A stretch of DNA of 64,000 nucleotides, taken from positions 4,650,001-4,714,000 of the forward strand of contig NZ_CP080647.1 in the NCBI RefSeq assembly GCF_019599145.1, written 5' to 3'. Positions within the stretch are counted from its first letter, which is position 1; each line of letters starts with the position of its first letter. Below are positions 1 through 8,442 of the stretch, one piece after another. Under the pieces are notes generated by a model. It was not told where the DNA came from, did no database searches, and saw nothing but the letters and a program-made list of their open reading frames with translations. The position numbers and the translations under genes were made by a program. The DNA comes from Streptomyces akebiae. Lineage in GTDB: Bacteria > Actinomycetota > Actinomycetes > Streptomycetales > Streptomycetaceae.

Positions 1-2016
1 AAGAGCGAAAAAGGTTTGGTACCGGACGACTACACGGTGCAGTCGAAGGATGCGAGCAAGTACACCTTGTACGAGTTGAACGGGATGCGGGGCCTCAACT
101 GGTCCATGACGTTCAAGGGCAAGGGCAACGCCGCTCAGAGCAACGGTGAATACGGCAGCGGGGCGGATGACTGTGAAGTCATGGCCTATGTCAACAACGG
201 CATCGCGAACGCGGTCTTCTACGGCACCAAGGTCCTGACCCGGTTCTCCATCTCGGTCAAGGAGATGGCCTCCAACCCGAGCCCGTTCGCCGGCCTCTAC
301 GCGGGGCGTGACAGCGCCGTCACGACGCTCAAGACCCACGTTCTCAGGCCCGCGGTCCCGGTGATGATCGTGCTGGTCGGTCTCTGGGTGTTCTCCAAGT
401 GGCGCAAGGGCGACATGCGGGAGGTCTGGGCCGGGATCTCCTGGACCGCGTTGACCACGATCGCGGTCATGGCCGTTCTGTACGACACCAACTACGACAA
501 GTTCGTGTCAGGTGCCGACAAATGGATCGCAGAGGCCAATTCCACGCTCACCTCGACAGTGTTGTCCGGCGTGTCAGGTGAGCCCCAGCCCCCGTGCGAC
601 CTCGACGACAACAGAGGAGCGGTAGGACTTCGCCTCTCCAGTTGCGCGATGTACGACACACTGGCGTTCCGCCCCTGGGCGCTGGGACAGTTCGGAGAAC
701 CCGGCAACACATGCATCTTCAGGAACAACAGGGACGGATCGAACTCCGTGAAGGACGTCTGCCCGGAGACAGTCCCGACCACTCTTATCCCTGACAGCCC
801 CGTCACGAAGTACGACTGCTATTGGGGAGCACCTGGCAGCCCTCGCTGTGCGGATCTTCGTGTACGTCAGGCCGTCACCCAGTCCACGACCAACGTCGAC
901 CCGACACGAGGCAAGGTCGACAAATTCGTGGAGTGGCAAGGAATTCGAAAAAACATAGCCGTCAGCGAAGACGCTCCGGACAAGAGCATCTACCCGGTGG
1001 CCTTTGACGACTGGACGGGCAAGAACGCCACCGACCGCGTGGGTATCGCTTTCTACTCCCTCGTCGCCGCCTTCATCGTCGGCGTCATGGTCCTCGTCCT
1101 CAGCGCGCTCACCTTGCTCTGGCACGCGGTCACGCTGATCTTGATCATCATGCTTCCCCTGGTTGCCACACTCGGTATCCATCCTTCACAGCAGAAACTG
1201 CTCAAGGGCTGGTTGGAGACGTTCGTTCACAGCTTCGTGCTGCGTGCAGGGTTCGGAGTGATCTTGACGCTCCTGCTCGTCCTGTACCAGATGATCCTTC
1301 CGGCCCAGATCGCTTTGGGTACGCAGCTGTTGATGCTGGTCCTGGTCACTGCTGCCGTGGTCATGATGCTGAAGAAGCTGCTCGCCGGGAACTTCAGCCC
1401 CGAGTTCGCGGGCGGCGGCGGTGACGCGCTGGGTATCCGGGAGGCGGCGAGCGGGGGTAGCGACAAGATCGTCGCCAAGGGCGAGAAGTCCATGCTGAAT
1501 GCCCCCAAGACCAGCGGGAGAGTCGCGGGCACGGCAGCCAAGGGCACGGCCTGGGCGGTGGACCGCGCCATCTTCAAGGGCAAGGGGCGCGGCAAGATGC
1601 AGGAAAAGGGCTGGCTCGGCCAGTCCAAGCGCGAGCAGAACCAGTCCGCCTACTGGGCGAAGGAGGACGCACGCGCCGCCCGAGCGGACAGGGCAGCAGC
1701 CCGCGCGGCGAACAACACCAACACGCCGTCACCCCAGCCGGAGCCGGAGCCGGAACAGGAGCCGGAGGGGCAGGATTCCGCCGGCTCCAGGCGCAGCGGC
1801 CGCGTCAGCGGTTCGAGCGGCGCGCAGACCCAGCAGCCGTCGCCCAGGCCCGCGCCGAGCCCCGCGCCCACGGCACCGGCACCGGCACCGGCACCGGCAC
1901 CGCGCAAGGAGCCTGAGCCGGAACCGGCACCGCGCCGGGTCGCTCCGGCGGATCCGACTCCGCCCTCACCGCGCCCGACCCCACGGGACCCGCGTGACCC
2001 GAGCGGTCGCGTCTAG
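1..2016 (+). CDS. TrbL/VirB6-like polytopic membrane protein, 5' end outside the window
   Basis: The frame is open to the first base, so the true start lies upstream; a TTG at 16 is only an internal candidate. The protein has hydrophobic segments near residues 108-130 and 140-160, a large Cys-containing loop of about 170 residues, then a dense block of four to five membrane segments near residues 345-460. A long charged and proline-rich tail follows, including a GGCACC hexamer repeat near 1875-1900. This layout (membrane core, soluble loop, low-complexity cytoplasmic tail) resembles TrbL/VirB6 inner-membrane channel proteins of type IV secretion and actinobacterial conjugation systems. That assignment rests on topology and composition, not on a diagnostic motif. 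It could be any large membrane protein of an integrative element. Confidence 0.6.
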   Translation, partial: KSEKGLVPDDYTVQSKDASKYTLYELNGMRGLNWSMTFKGKGNAAQSNGEYGSGADDCEVMAYVNNGIANAVFYGTKVLTRFSISVKEMASNPSPFAGLYAGRDSAVTTLKTHVLRPAVPVMIVLVGLWVFSKWRKGDMREVWAGISWTALTTIAVMAVLYDTNYDKFVSGADKWIAEANSTLTSTVLSGVSGEPQPPCDLDDNRGAVGLRLSSCAMYDTLAFRPWALGQFGEPGNTCIFRNNRDGSNSVKDVCPETVPTTLIPDSPVTKYDCYWGAPGSPRCADLRVRQAVTQSTTNVDPTRGKVDKFVEWQGIRKNIAVSEDAPDKSIYPVAFDDWTGKNATDRVGIAFYSLVAAFIVGVMVLVLSALTLLWHAVTLILIIMLPLVATLGIHPSQQKLLKGWLETFVHSFVLRAGFGVILTLLLVLYQMILPAQIALGTQLLMLVLVTAAVVMMLKKLLAGNFSPEFAGGGGDALGIREAASGGSDKIVAKGEKSMLNAPKTSGRVAGTAAKGTAWAVDRAIFKGKGRGKMQEKGWLGQSKREQNQSAYWAKEDARAARADRAAARAANNTNTPSPQPEPEPEQEPEGQDSAGSRRSGRVSGSSGAQTQQPSPRPAPSPAPTAPAPAPAPAPRKEPEPEPAPRRVAPADPTPPSPRPTPRDPRDPSGRV

Positions 2017-2062
2017 CCGCCCCTGTCCTCCCCCGGCACACCATCCACTCCGAGGAGCCAGC

Positions 2063-2692
2063 ATGCCCGCCTTGACCGCCGACCGCACCCCCGACCAGTT
2101 GGTCGGGGAGATGCAGCGGCTCACCGGCGTGGACTGGCCCACGGTGTGGGCGGGCGTCCCCGCGGACGCGGAGAAGCGCGCGCACTGGTGCGCGGGCTTC
2201 GGCTGGCACCCCCTGTGGTTCCAGTCCGGCCTGCGCGTCCGCACCTCGCTGGGCAGCCGCCTGCACCTCGTCTCACCCGGCCCGACCCTCCCCGTGACCC
2301 GCGCCGAGTACACGCTGTGGGCAGCCCGGTCCCGGGACCTGTCCGAGAACGACCAGGTCACGGATCTCTCTGAGATCCGCTGGCAGGCCCACTTCGACGC
2401 GCTGCGCGGCTACCTGGGCAACCCGACCCACCACAGCACGTGGGACAGCCCGGACTTCCCGGAACTGCCCGGCCCACAGCCCTGGCCCGACGCACGCTGG
2501 CGCACGGAGCACCAAGACCCCCACCGAGTGGCAGTGTGGCGCTTCCTCCCGCCCCACGCACCCCTCGTCGAGCTGCGGATGACGCTCGGCGCGGTCACCC
2601 CGCACGGCCCGGTCCCGGCCGATGCGAGGATCGTGCTGGCCTGCCACGACCCAGCGCACGTGGACGCGGAGCGGCAGGCACGGCACGGGTGA
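2063..2692 (+). CDS. Conserved hypothetical protein, tandem paralogue A
   Basis: ATG at 2063 follows a GAGGAG-type ribosome site. The product is about 209 aa, soluble, without signal peptide or membrane segment, and I do not recognise a functional family. Its N-terminus (TPDQLVGEMQRL...VDWPTVWAG) closely parallels that of the next gene (SPEQLAEELKGL...VDWPAVWAG). Both share further matches such as a GW.P motif near residue 55, a W.SPDFPE/WDDPTFPE motif, and PHRVAVW/PYRMAVW. The two genes therefore arose by tandem duplication and then diverged. The gene sits 46 bp after the membrane protein and is probably co-transcribed with it. Confidence 0.7.
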   Translation: MPALTADRTPDQLVGEMQRLTGVDWPTVWAGVPADAEKRAHWCAGFGWHPLWFQSGLRVRTSLGSRLHLVSPGPTLPVTRAEYTLWAARSRDLSENDQVTDLSEIRWQAHFDALRGYLGNPTHHSTWDSPDFPELPGPQPWPDARWRTEHQDPHRVAVWRFLPPHAPLVELRMTLGAVTPHGPVPADARIVLACHDPAHVDAERQARHG

Positions 2693-2729
2693 ACCGGAGC
2701 CGTCCGGAAGACGAGGAAGGCAACAGACG

Positions 2730-3338
2730 ATGACGACCCTCAGGATCGACCGCAGCCCTGAGCAACTGGCTGAGGAGCTCAAGGGCCTGGAGCACGTGGA
2801 CTGGCCCGCAGTCTGGGCGGGCCCTCCGAGCCCCGGACAAGCGTTGGACGATTGGTGCGCGCTGTTCGGCTGGCGCCCTCTGGCCGGTGAACGGATCCTG
2901 AGCGTGCACAGTGCGACAGGGCAGCGTATGGCGCTGTACCCCGTGCACAGTGGTGGATGGGCGCCCGTGAAAAACCTCAACTGGACTTCCTGGCACCTGC
3001 GGGCCGACAACGCGGACGAGAACGACTTGGTGCTGGGACGGGCCGCCGAGGCATGGAGTGCGTTCGAGGCGGCAGCCCGCACCGTGCTCGGCGAGCCCGT
3101 CTTTTCGGGCAGTTGGGACGACCCGACCTTCCCCGAGCCCCCGATCGAGCACCACTGGCTTGTTCAGCGCGAGGACCGACTGGAGGACATGGACCCCTAC
3201 CGCATGGCCGTGTGGCCGGCCGCGGGGCCTGAGGATCGCGTCACCGTTCTCACCGTGAACCTGGGCATCTCCCCTCTCCCGGGCGAGAAGCGCGGCGCCC
3301 TCATCAACATCAACTGCTACCCGCCGGAGGACGTGTGA
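2730..3338 (+). CDS. Conserved hypothetical protein, tandem paralogue B
   Basis: ATG at 2730 is preceded by a strong GAGGAAGG site at 2713-2720. An upstream in-frame start overlapping the previous gene is less likely. The 202-aa product is the diverged partner of the 2063 gene, with the same opening block (EQLAEELKGL, VDWPAVWAGPP) and the WDDPTFPEPP and DPYRMAVWP blocks. Function is unknown. Its stop overlaps the GTG of the following gene (GTGA), so translation of the two is probably coupled. A role linked to the flanking membrane proteins is plausible only from position. Confidence 0.7.
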   Translation: MTTLRIDRSPEQLAEELKGLEHVDWPAVWAGPPSPGQALDDWCALFGWRPLAGERILSVHSATGQRMALYPVHSGGWAPVKNLNWTSWHLRADNADENDLVLGRAAEAWSAFEAAARTVLGEPVFSGSWDDPTFPEPPIEHHWLVQREDRLEDMDPYRMAVWPAAGPEDRVTVLTVNLGISPLPGEKRGALININCYPPEDV

Positions 3339-4873
3339 GCCAGGACCAGCTGGCTGATGAGGTCGTCGCAGAGGCCCGCACCCGGCACGAATTGGCCGTG
3401 CTGGACACAGGGATCTCTGACACCAAGGCCAGGAAGATCCTCAGAGACTTGCGGGCAGGTGCTCTGGAGTCAGGCATCAAAGCCGAGGACTTCAAGGAGA
3501 AATTGCCTTCCTACCTGGTCAGCCTCATCGACAAGATGGATGTCGAACTCCCCGCCCCGGACACGAAATCCGCCTTCTGGTCCTGGATCCTCGACAAGCA
3601 CCCGGGGCTGGGCCAGGGCGAATGTATCCCCAGCATGCACGTCGCCGGAGCCTACGCCGACTTGGAGGCGGGAGACACCAACGCCGTTCGATACCTGGAG
3701 GGCACGCCCGGCGGAAAAGAGCTGAGCGAACTCTACTTGTGGGACCAGGCTCTCCATAACGTCCTGGAAATGGACGAGGCTGAAGGCAAGGCCCTGGCAT
3801 CCGGCGCATGGGACGCGCTCTCCCAGCGGTACGCCGCGAAGACCGAGAACGAAGCACTCTTCTTCATGGCCGAACTCAACCCGGCCACCGTCGCCTACCA
3901 GACGGAATCCCGACAGCTCCGCCAGGACGGCAAGCTCGGCATCATCAATTTCATGTACCCGCCGCCGCTGGACAAGTACACGGGTCTCGCCCCGGAGACC
4001 CAGGAGTTGCTGACGTCCCAGGCCGTACGCGCGCAGGTGCACACCTTCGGGTACGACGAGAACGACCCCAAGTACACACCGCTCACCAAGGCCGGCCACC
4101 TCGACCTGGATCACGTGAAGTCGCTCCCCACTCCAGAGGCCCAGCGCGCCGCTGTCCTTGAGGTCTGTGCCCGCGTGGCGGCCATGGACGGCCCCGCACG
4201 AGCCGCCGATGTCGAGAAATACGTCGAGGAGATCAAAGTCATCCGCCCGGACCACGAGGTGACCCTACCCAGCTCCACCGACCTGGCATGGGCGCACGCA
4301 ACCCGCGCGAAGTCCGACCCCGTCGTCAGCACTCACGGTGCCTTTCTCCCCGGCGTCGAGGTGAACGCCCGGACTGGCCCTCAGCCACTCCAGCCGCACG
4401 AGACCTCGGCGCAAGCCGTCGCAGGTGCCCAGTTCATGCCCGGAGTCGCTCTGAAGCCCACCCCCTACCAGCCCCTTCCGCCGCCCCCGCCCCCGTCTCT
4501 ACCGCCCTCGAGCAGACGCCCGCCGTCGGCATGGGAGAGTGACCGGTCCATTGAGCCGCACGCAGCGCCCTCGCGTCGGCACCCCGGTAGGTACCGACGC
4601 CCCGCCCCCGTCCCGCCTCCGCCGCCTCCTCCACCAGGACAAGAACGACCCCTGGGCAGTCCGCCTCCTCCCCCGCATCGTCTTCGGCCTGGCCGGCGCC
4701 TACACCCTCTTCATGATCGCCTCGCAGAGCGGCTCGTCCTTCGTGATGGTCTGCGCCGTGCTGCTCCTCGGCGGAGCCCTCTGGCTGCTGCGCCGCCGTA
4801 CCCAACTCCTCCTCGCCCTCGCCTCCACGATCCTCACCGCCGCCTTCACCGGCTACTTCTCGGCGGTGGGTGA
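3335..4873 (+). CDS. Hypothetical protein; C-terminus probably displaced by a frameshift near 4480-4495
   Basis: GTG at 3335 overlaps the stop of the previous gene (GTGA). The first ~380 residues look like a normal soluble protein, mostly helical and charged, ending in a proline run (PLPPPPPP). Beyond about 4500 the literal frame becomes a low-complexity Arg/Pro/His sequence running 330 bp inside the next, clearly real, membrane-protein gene. A one-base change of frame in the C-rich stretch 4478-4495 would continue in frame 1 as ...STALEQTPAVGMGE and stop at 4542, giving the same GTGA overlap with the next gene as seen upstream. The native gene is therefore probably 3335-4542, about 402 aa. 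Function unknown. Confidence 0.6.
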   Translation: MSQDQLADEVVAEARTRHELAVLDTGISDTKARKILRDLRAGALESGIKAEDFKEKLPSYLVSLIDKMDVELPAPDTKSAFWSWILDKHPGLGQGECIPSMHVAGAYADLEAGDTNAVRYLEGTPGGKELSELYLWDQALHNVLEMDEAEGKALASGAWDALSQRYAAKTENEALFFMAELNPATVAYQTESRQLRQDGKLGIINFMYPPPLDKYTGLAPETQELLTSQAVRAQVHTFGYDENDPKYTPLTKAGHLDLDHVKSLPTPEAQRAAVLEVCARVAAMDGPARAADVEKYVEEIKVIRPDHEVTLPSSTDLAWAHATRAKSDPVVSTHGAFLPGVEVNARTGPQPLQPHETSAQAVAGAQFMPGVALKPTPYQPLPPPPPPSLPPSSRRPPSAWESDRSIEPHAAPSRRHPGRYRRPAPVPPPPPPPPGQERPLGSPPPPPHRLRPGRRLHPLHDRLAERLVLRDGLRRAAPRRSPLAAAPPYPTPPRPRLHDPHRRLHRLLLGGG

Positions 4874-5210
4874 ATCGGCCCGGATGACCACGAGCGCGGC
4901 CGTCACCGGGACCGCCGCCTTCGGCTACTGGGCCCTGACCGGCATGGCCCTGCTCGGCGCGTGGATGGTGAAGGAGCACCCGGGCCGGCGCGGGGTCACG
5001 GTCGTGCTCGCCGATGTGATCTTGGTCATCGGCTCCGTCGTCGGCATGTTCGCGCCAGAGGCGGGCGTGCCCATCGGTTTCGTGGGCGTGCTCGGGGTGC
5101 TCGCCGTGCGCGGCGCATCCGCGAAGGCCATGGCGGCCCGGGTCAGCAGGCTGGGCCAGGCGATACGTCGGCCGCGTCCTCGTGACGCCCGGAAAACGGC
5201 GGACAGTTGA
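4539..5210 (+). CDS. Small integral membrane protein
   Basis: GTG at 4539 gives a 223-aa protein with a basic, proline-containing N-terminal 40 residues. Four or five hydrophobic segments follow (for example LPRIVFGLAGAYTLFMI, FVMVCAVLLLGGALWLL, LALASTILTAAFTGYF, FGYWALTGMALLGAWMV, VTVVLADVILVIGSVVGMF). The tail is basic. Hydrophobicity and codon third-position GC make this the real gene here, rather than the extension of the preceding frame. No known domain is recognised. By position it belongs to the same packed run as the TrbL-like protein, so an accessory membrane role is possible. Confidence 0.75.
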   Translation: MTGPLSRTQRPRVGTPVGTDAPPPSRLRRLLHQDKNDPWAVRLLPRIVFGLAGAYTLFMIASQSGSSFVMVCAVLLLGGALWLLRRRTQLLLALASTILTAAFTGYFSAVGESARMTTSAAVTGTAAFGYWALTGMALLGAWMVKEHPGRRGVTVVLADVILVIGSVVGMFAPEAGVPIGFVGVLGVLAVRGASAKAMAARVSRLGQAIRRPRPRDARKTADS

Positions 5211-5270
5211 GGCTCTTGTGAACGGTTCGTCGCGGCACTGTTCGTTTCCGGCCAGCACTTTGCACATGCG

Positions 5271-5300
5271 TTGCAACAGTTTGACAATGTGTTCTAGAGT
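5271..5300 (+). promoter_or_regulatory. Candidate vegetative-type promoter for the WhiB-like gene
   Basis: TTGCAA at 5271-5276 and TAGAGT at 5295-5300 are separated by 18 bp, about 40 bp before the ATG at 5338. The expected start site falls in an arm of a CCCCCG...CGGGGG inverted repeat (5301-5328). A TTGACA at 5281 is also present but has no well-placed -10 box. Confidence 0.35.
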
Positions 5301-5337
5301 CCCCCGCGATCACGGATCACCACGGGGGCTATTACTC

Positions 5338-6954
5338 ATGCGTATGGCGAGCCATACGACGCTGGCCAGGCTGCCCGCGCGACCCGCCCGCAAGGCGGTC
5401 GCCCGGGAGGCCCACATACCCGACGCGGCTCTGCCCTGTCGGCGTCGGCCGGACGTCTTCCAACACCCGCTGCTGGACAACTCGGAGCACCCGTACGGGC
5501 TCCACGGCCCGGACACCCCGATGACGGCGGCACCCGGCATCCCACCCGATCAGCGCCGCCAGCACCTCGTCCTCCTCCGCACCGCCCGCGACCTGTGCGC
5601 CTCCTGCCCGCTCTGGGCGGAATGTCTGCAGGACGCCGTCGCGTACGCCGAGCCGTACGGCTACACGGCGGCCACCACCCGGGAGGACCGGCGCGCGCTG
5701 CGCCGCATGCTCGGCCTCGGCGACGAGAACGGCGACCTGCCGGCCCACGCCGCGGTCCGCTTCGACTCCGGCTCGCTCCCCCGGCGCCTCACCCGGCTCA
5801 GGTCCCGCGCCGACGAGTCCTCGGCGACCCACTCCGGAACCCGTCGGCCGACCGCTCCGGACCTTCCCGAACTGGAGCGGATCCTCGACGCGTTCGACCA
5901 GCTCCAGGGACTTCAGGGTCAACTGACCCATGATCAAAGCATGTTGAGGGAAGGCCCGCCGCGCGCCGCGTTGCCATCACTGTTGCAATCGCACACCACC
6001 ACACAGCCAACCCACAGACAGACGGCCCCTCCTGGCGGGCCGTCGCACACGTCCCGACCGTCGAACGGCAGGAGCGAGGAACCCATGGCAGCGGCCGAGG
6101 CCGGGCAACGGATCACCTTCTCGTACGAGGATCCCGCCCTGGCCGTACGGGAGGCCGTGCTCGGCCCGCTGGTGCGCTCCGCCCTGCCCGCGCTCACCAG
6201 CCTCGAACAGCTCGTCACCATGCTGGCGTGCATGCCCGGCGGCGCCGACCCGGCCACCGAAGCCCCGCGGGACCTGCCGGCCGTACGGGAAGCGGTCGAG
6301 TCACTGCTCCCCGACAACGCCGAAGCCCCCTCGGACGCCGACGGAGCACCCCTCCCTCCCCGGCGCCCCCTCACCGGCTCCGTCTCCGTCGACCTGGCCA
6401 CCACCGACCCGGTGGCCGCGCTCCGCCGCGACTTCCTGGAACCGCTGCTGCGCGAACTCGCCGCCACCCTCGCGAACATAGAGAAGGTCGCCACCATGCT
6501 GGCCGCCGCCTCCGACGACACCGGCGACGCCCGCCTGGACACCATCCGCACGGCCGTCCGCGAGATCCACGACCGCCTCCCGCGCCCGGTCACGCCCACG
6601 GCTCACCCCCTGCACGGTGGCCATCCGCCCGTGAGGACCGCAGCGGGAGCAGGAACGGGACAGACCCGCCGGGCCCCCTCCACCCCCAGCATCCGCGCGG
6701 CCGTCGAGAAGGCCGTCGCCGGCTTCCCCGGCGCCTTCTCCGCCCGCGACGTCCTGCGCGCCCTGCCCTCGGGCGTGTACGGCGACCCGTCGAAGACCAT
6801 CAGCAACGTCCTGTCCGCGCTGGTCAAGTCGGGTCGCCTGCAACGTCTCTCACGCGGCACGTACGCTCGCGTCCTGGACGCCCTGAACATCGAGGACGTC
6901 CACGACGTCGACGACACCATCCTCCCCGAGCGGGGAGAGGCGAAGAGCGCCTGA
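5338..6954 (+). CDS. WhiB-like domain joined in frame to a winged-helix-type protein; possibly two cistrons (second start at 6085)
   Basis: From ATG 5338 the first ~200 residues carry four cysteines spaced C34...C87-x2-C90-x5-C96, the WhiB/Wbl pattern for a [4Fe-4S] cluster. The usual G[VI]WGG turn after the last cysteine is replaced by YGYTAATT, so this is a divergent member. From 6085 a second protein-like region of 289 aa begins (MAAAEAGQRITF), with a GAGCGAGGA ribosome site before an ATG. It ends in a winged-helix-like segment (residues SIRAAVEKAV to LSRGTYAR). No stop separates the two, but the join holds an 8-bp hairpin and non-conserved Ser/Thr/Pro sequence. Two genes sharing one frame by chance, or a lost stop, are both credible. 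Upstream in-frame GTG/ATG starts before 5338 overlap the promoter and are less likely. Confidence 0.6.
   Translation: MRMASHTTLARLPARPARKAVAREAHIPDAALPCRRRPDVFQHPLLDNSEHPYGLHGPDTPMTAAPGIPPDQRRQHLVLLRTARDLCASCPLWAECLQDAVAYAEPYGYTAATTREDRRALRRMLGLGDENGDLPAHAAVRFDSGSLPRRLTRLRSRADESSATHSGTRRPTAPDLPELERILDAFDQLQGLQGQLTHDQSMLREGPPRAALPSLLQSHTTTQPTHRQTAPPGGPSHTSRPSNGRSEEPMAAAEAGQRITFSYEDPALAVREAVLGPLVRSALPALTSLEQLVTMLACMPGGADPATEAPRDLPAVREAVESLLPDNAEAPSDADGAPLPPRRPLTGSVSVDLATTDPVAALRRDFLEPLLRELAATLANIEKVATMLAAASDDTGDARLDTIRTAVREIHDRLPRPVTPTAHPLHGGHPPVRTAAGAGTGQTRRAPSTPSIRAAVEKAVAGFPGAFSARDVLRALPSGVYGDPSKTISNVLSALVKSGRLQRLSRGTYARVLDALNIEDVHDVDDTILPERGEAKSA
6021..6044 (+). terminator. Hairpin between the WhiB-like and winged-helix parts
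   Basis: GACGGCCC at 6021-6028 pairs perfectly with GGGCCGTC at 6037-6044 across an 8-nt loop. It lies 41 bp before the ribosome site and ATG at 6085. A terminator or attenuator here would fit two separate genes. There is no clear U-tract. Confidence 0.35.
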
Positions 6955-6982
6955 CCTGAGCCGGAAGGAACACCAGCCCCCG

Positions 6983-7252
6983 ATGACCGAACCGATCCCG
7001 AGCCAGGGTCCGGCACCCTCAGCCGCGTCCGACGCCCAGGTCCACGTCTTCTCCCCCAACGCCGGCCTCATCGACGGCGTCCCGGTCACCGCCCCGCCCT
7101 ACGGCGACATCCAGGACGTCGTCCTGTCGATCCTCCAACAACGCGCCCAACAACTCGGCGCCCCCACCCCGGCGACGATCACGGACAACCGCTACGGCGG
7201 CGCGATCCGCCTCCTGATCCACCCGGACGGGACGACGGAACAGTTGGACTGA
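6983..7252 (+). CDS. Small conserved hypothetical protein
   Basis: ATG at 6983 follows a GGAAGGA site. The 89-aa product is soluble, with a Pro/Ala-rich N-terminal 20 residues and a compact body (DGVPVTAPPYGDIQDVVLSILQQRAQQLG...ATITDNRYGGAIRLLIHPDG). I do not recognise the family. It starts 28 bp after the winged-helix frame and is probably in the same transcript. The 288 bp that follow, up to the convergent 7541 gene, show no gene and no convincing terminator, only a weak GAGCC/GGCTC hairpin at its start. Confidence 0.6.
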   Translation: MTEPIPSQGPAPSAASDAQVHVFSPNAGLIDGVPVTAPPYGDIQDVVLSILQQRAQQLGAPTPATITDNRYGGAIRLLIHPDGTTEQLD

Positions 7253-7540
7253 GCCGACGGGCTCGGTACCACCATCGGCCCGGACTCTCACGAGGCCGAC
7301 AGGTGTGGGAGCGGAGCGACGTGCTTGGTCTGCTCCCGCGTCGGCACTCCGTCGAAAAGCGGTGTGCGGGTACCGTCGAGTCGGCCCAGCGATGTGCCGT
7401 AACGGTCCCGGAGCCAGCCTCTTCCACGGCACGCCTCTGAGGGATTTCGTCAAACCGTAGCCGGTCTGGGCGCGGTCAGACGGGCAGCATCCGACGACGC
7501 GTCGGCCCACATGCCCGGGCATCGGCGCCGGCGGCGGACG

Positions 7541-8164
7541 TCAGGCCGTCGCCGGGGGCGCCCCGTCCTCCAGGTGGCGGTAGAACTCCCGCCACTCCTC
7601 GAAGGCCGCCTCGAACCACGGAACCCCCGCGGCGAGAGGTACCAAGTGGCGGCACGTCTCACGGTAGTAGGAACGCCGCTTCTCGGGCCGCGGGTGCGTG
7701 TCGAGCCGTTGCACGTTGCTGAACCGGTCCGCCAGCTTGAGCAGCAGGACCTCCGGCGGGGCGGATCGCAGGCTCAGAAGGTAGCGGTCACGCACCTCCG
7801 CAGGATCCTCGTGTGCCTCGGGGTTCGGCTTCGTCACCCAGCCCACCCACTCCTCGACCCGGGGGCCGAACCGCTCACCGACCTCCTCGGCAGTGCGGTC
7901 GGTGTCCTCCACGACGTCGTGGAGGACGGCCGAGACCAGCAGGTCCTCGTCGTGAACACCCGCGCCCGAGACGAGGATCTCCACCACCTCCAGGAGGTGC
8001 TCCACATAAGGCTCACCGGCAGGCCTCTTCTGATCCCCGTGGGCCTCTTCGGCGAACGCGACGGCTTCCCCGAGGCGCTGCGCCGACACCTCAGGAGCGA
8101 GCACCGCCAAGTGTCGACGGGCGGTGTCCCAGTCGTGCCACGCGCCGAACACCCGATGGGTCAA
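7541..8164 (-). CDS. HD-domain alarmone hydrolase (SAH/MESH1-like), probable immunity protein of the RelA/SpoT toxin
   Basis: Start chosen at TTG 8164 (5' end on the minus strand): a GAGGAG site lies 6 nt before it and it overlaps the preceding stop as TTGA. A longer frame to 8212 has no such site. The 207-aa product has the full SpoT-hydrolase/MESH1 signature: AHGDQKR (H42), EPYVEH (H56), AVLHDVVEDT (H82 D83) and KLADRFSN (D146). Enzymes of this family remove the 3'-pyrophosphate of (p)ppGpp-type alarmones using Mn2+. Two genes upstream in the same operon is a toxin ending in a RelA/SpoT synthetase domain. By analogy with toxSAS systems neutralised by small alarmone hydrolases, this is probably its antitoxin or immunity enzyme. 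The fold call is strong; the immunity role is inference. Confidence 0.8.
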   Translation of the reverse strand: MTHRVFGAWHDWDTARRHLAVLAPEVSAQRLGEAVAFAEEAHGDQKRPAGEPYVEHLLEVVEILVSGAGVHDEDLLVSAVLHDVVEDTDRTAEEVGERFGPRVEEWVGWVTKPNPEAHEDPAEVRDRYLLSLRSAPPEVLLLKLADRFSNVQRLDTHPRPEKRRSYYRETCRHLVPLAAGVPWFEAAFEEWREFYRHLEDGAPPATA

Positions 8165-8442
8165 GACGACTCCTCGTCCGCAGCTTCCAGCTGCCTCTTG
8201 TATTCCGCCCACCGAGGCAGGGTCGACGGCACCTCGCCGGCCTTCGCCCTGCGGGTCTCGAATTCTCCGGCGATGCGTCGACGCTGGATCTCGGTGAGGG
8301 CTTCGTTCCTGATCGACTTCATTTCCGCGGGAGACTCACACTCCCTCTCGTCGATGACGAAAGCAGCGAGCATAAATCCGTCCGCGGTCCTTCTGCGGAA
8401 CGTCGAGATCATGACGAACTTCGACCCTGTCTCATCTGTCAC
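8161..8442 (-). CDS. Small unknown protein between toxin and hydrolase
   Basis: GTG at 8442 overlaps the toxin stop (GTGA) and its own stop overlaps the TTG of the HD protein, so the three are translationally linked. The 93-aa product is charged and mainly helical in its second half, with no signal peptide and no recognised domain. Its position directly behind a toxin gene is typical of immunity genes, so it could be the specific immunity protein, with the HD enzyme as a second layer. It could also be a chaperone. No sequence feature decides this. Confidence 0.6.
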   Translation of the reverse strand: MTDETGSKFVMISTFRRRTADGFMLAAFVIDERECESPAEMKSIRNEALTEIQRRRIAGEFETRRAKAGEVPSTLPRWAEYKRQLEAADEESS

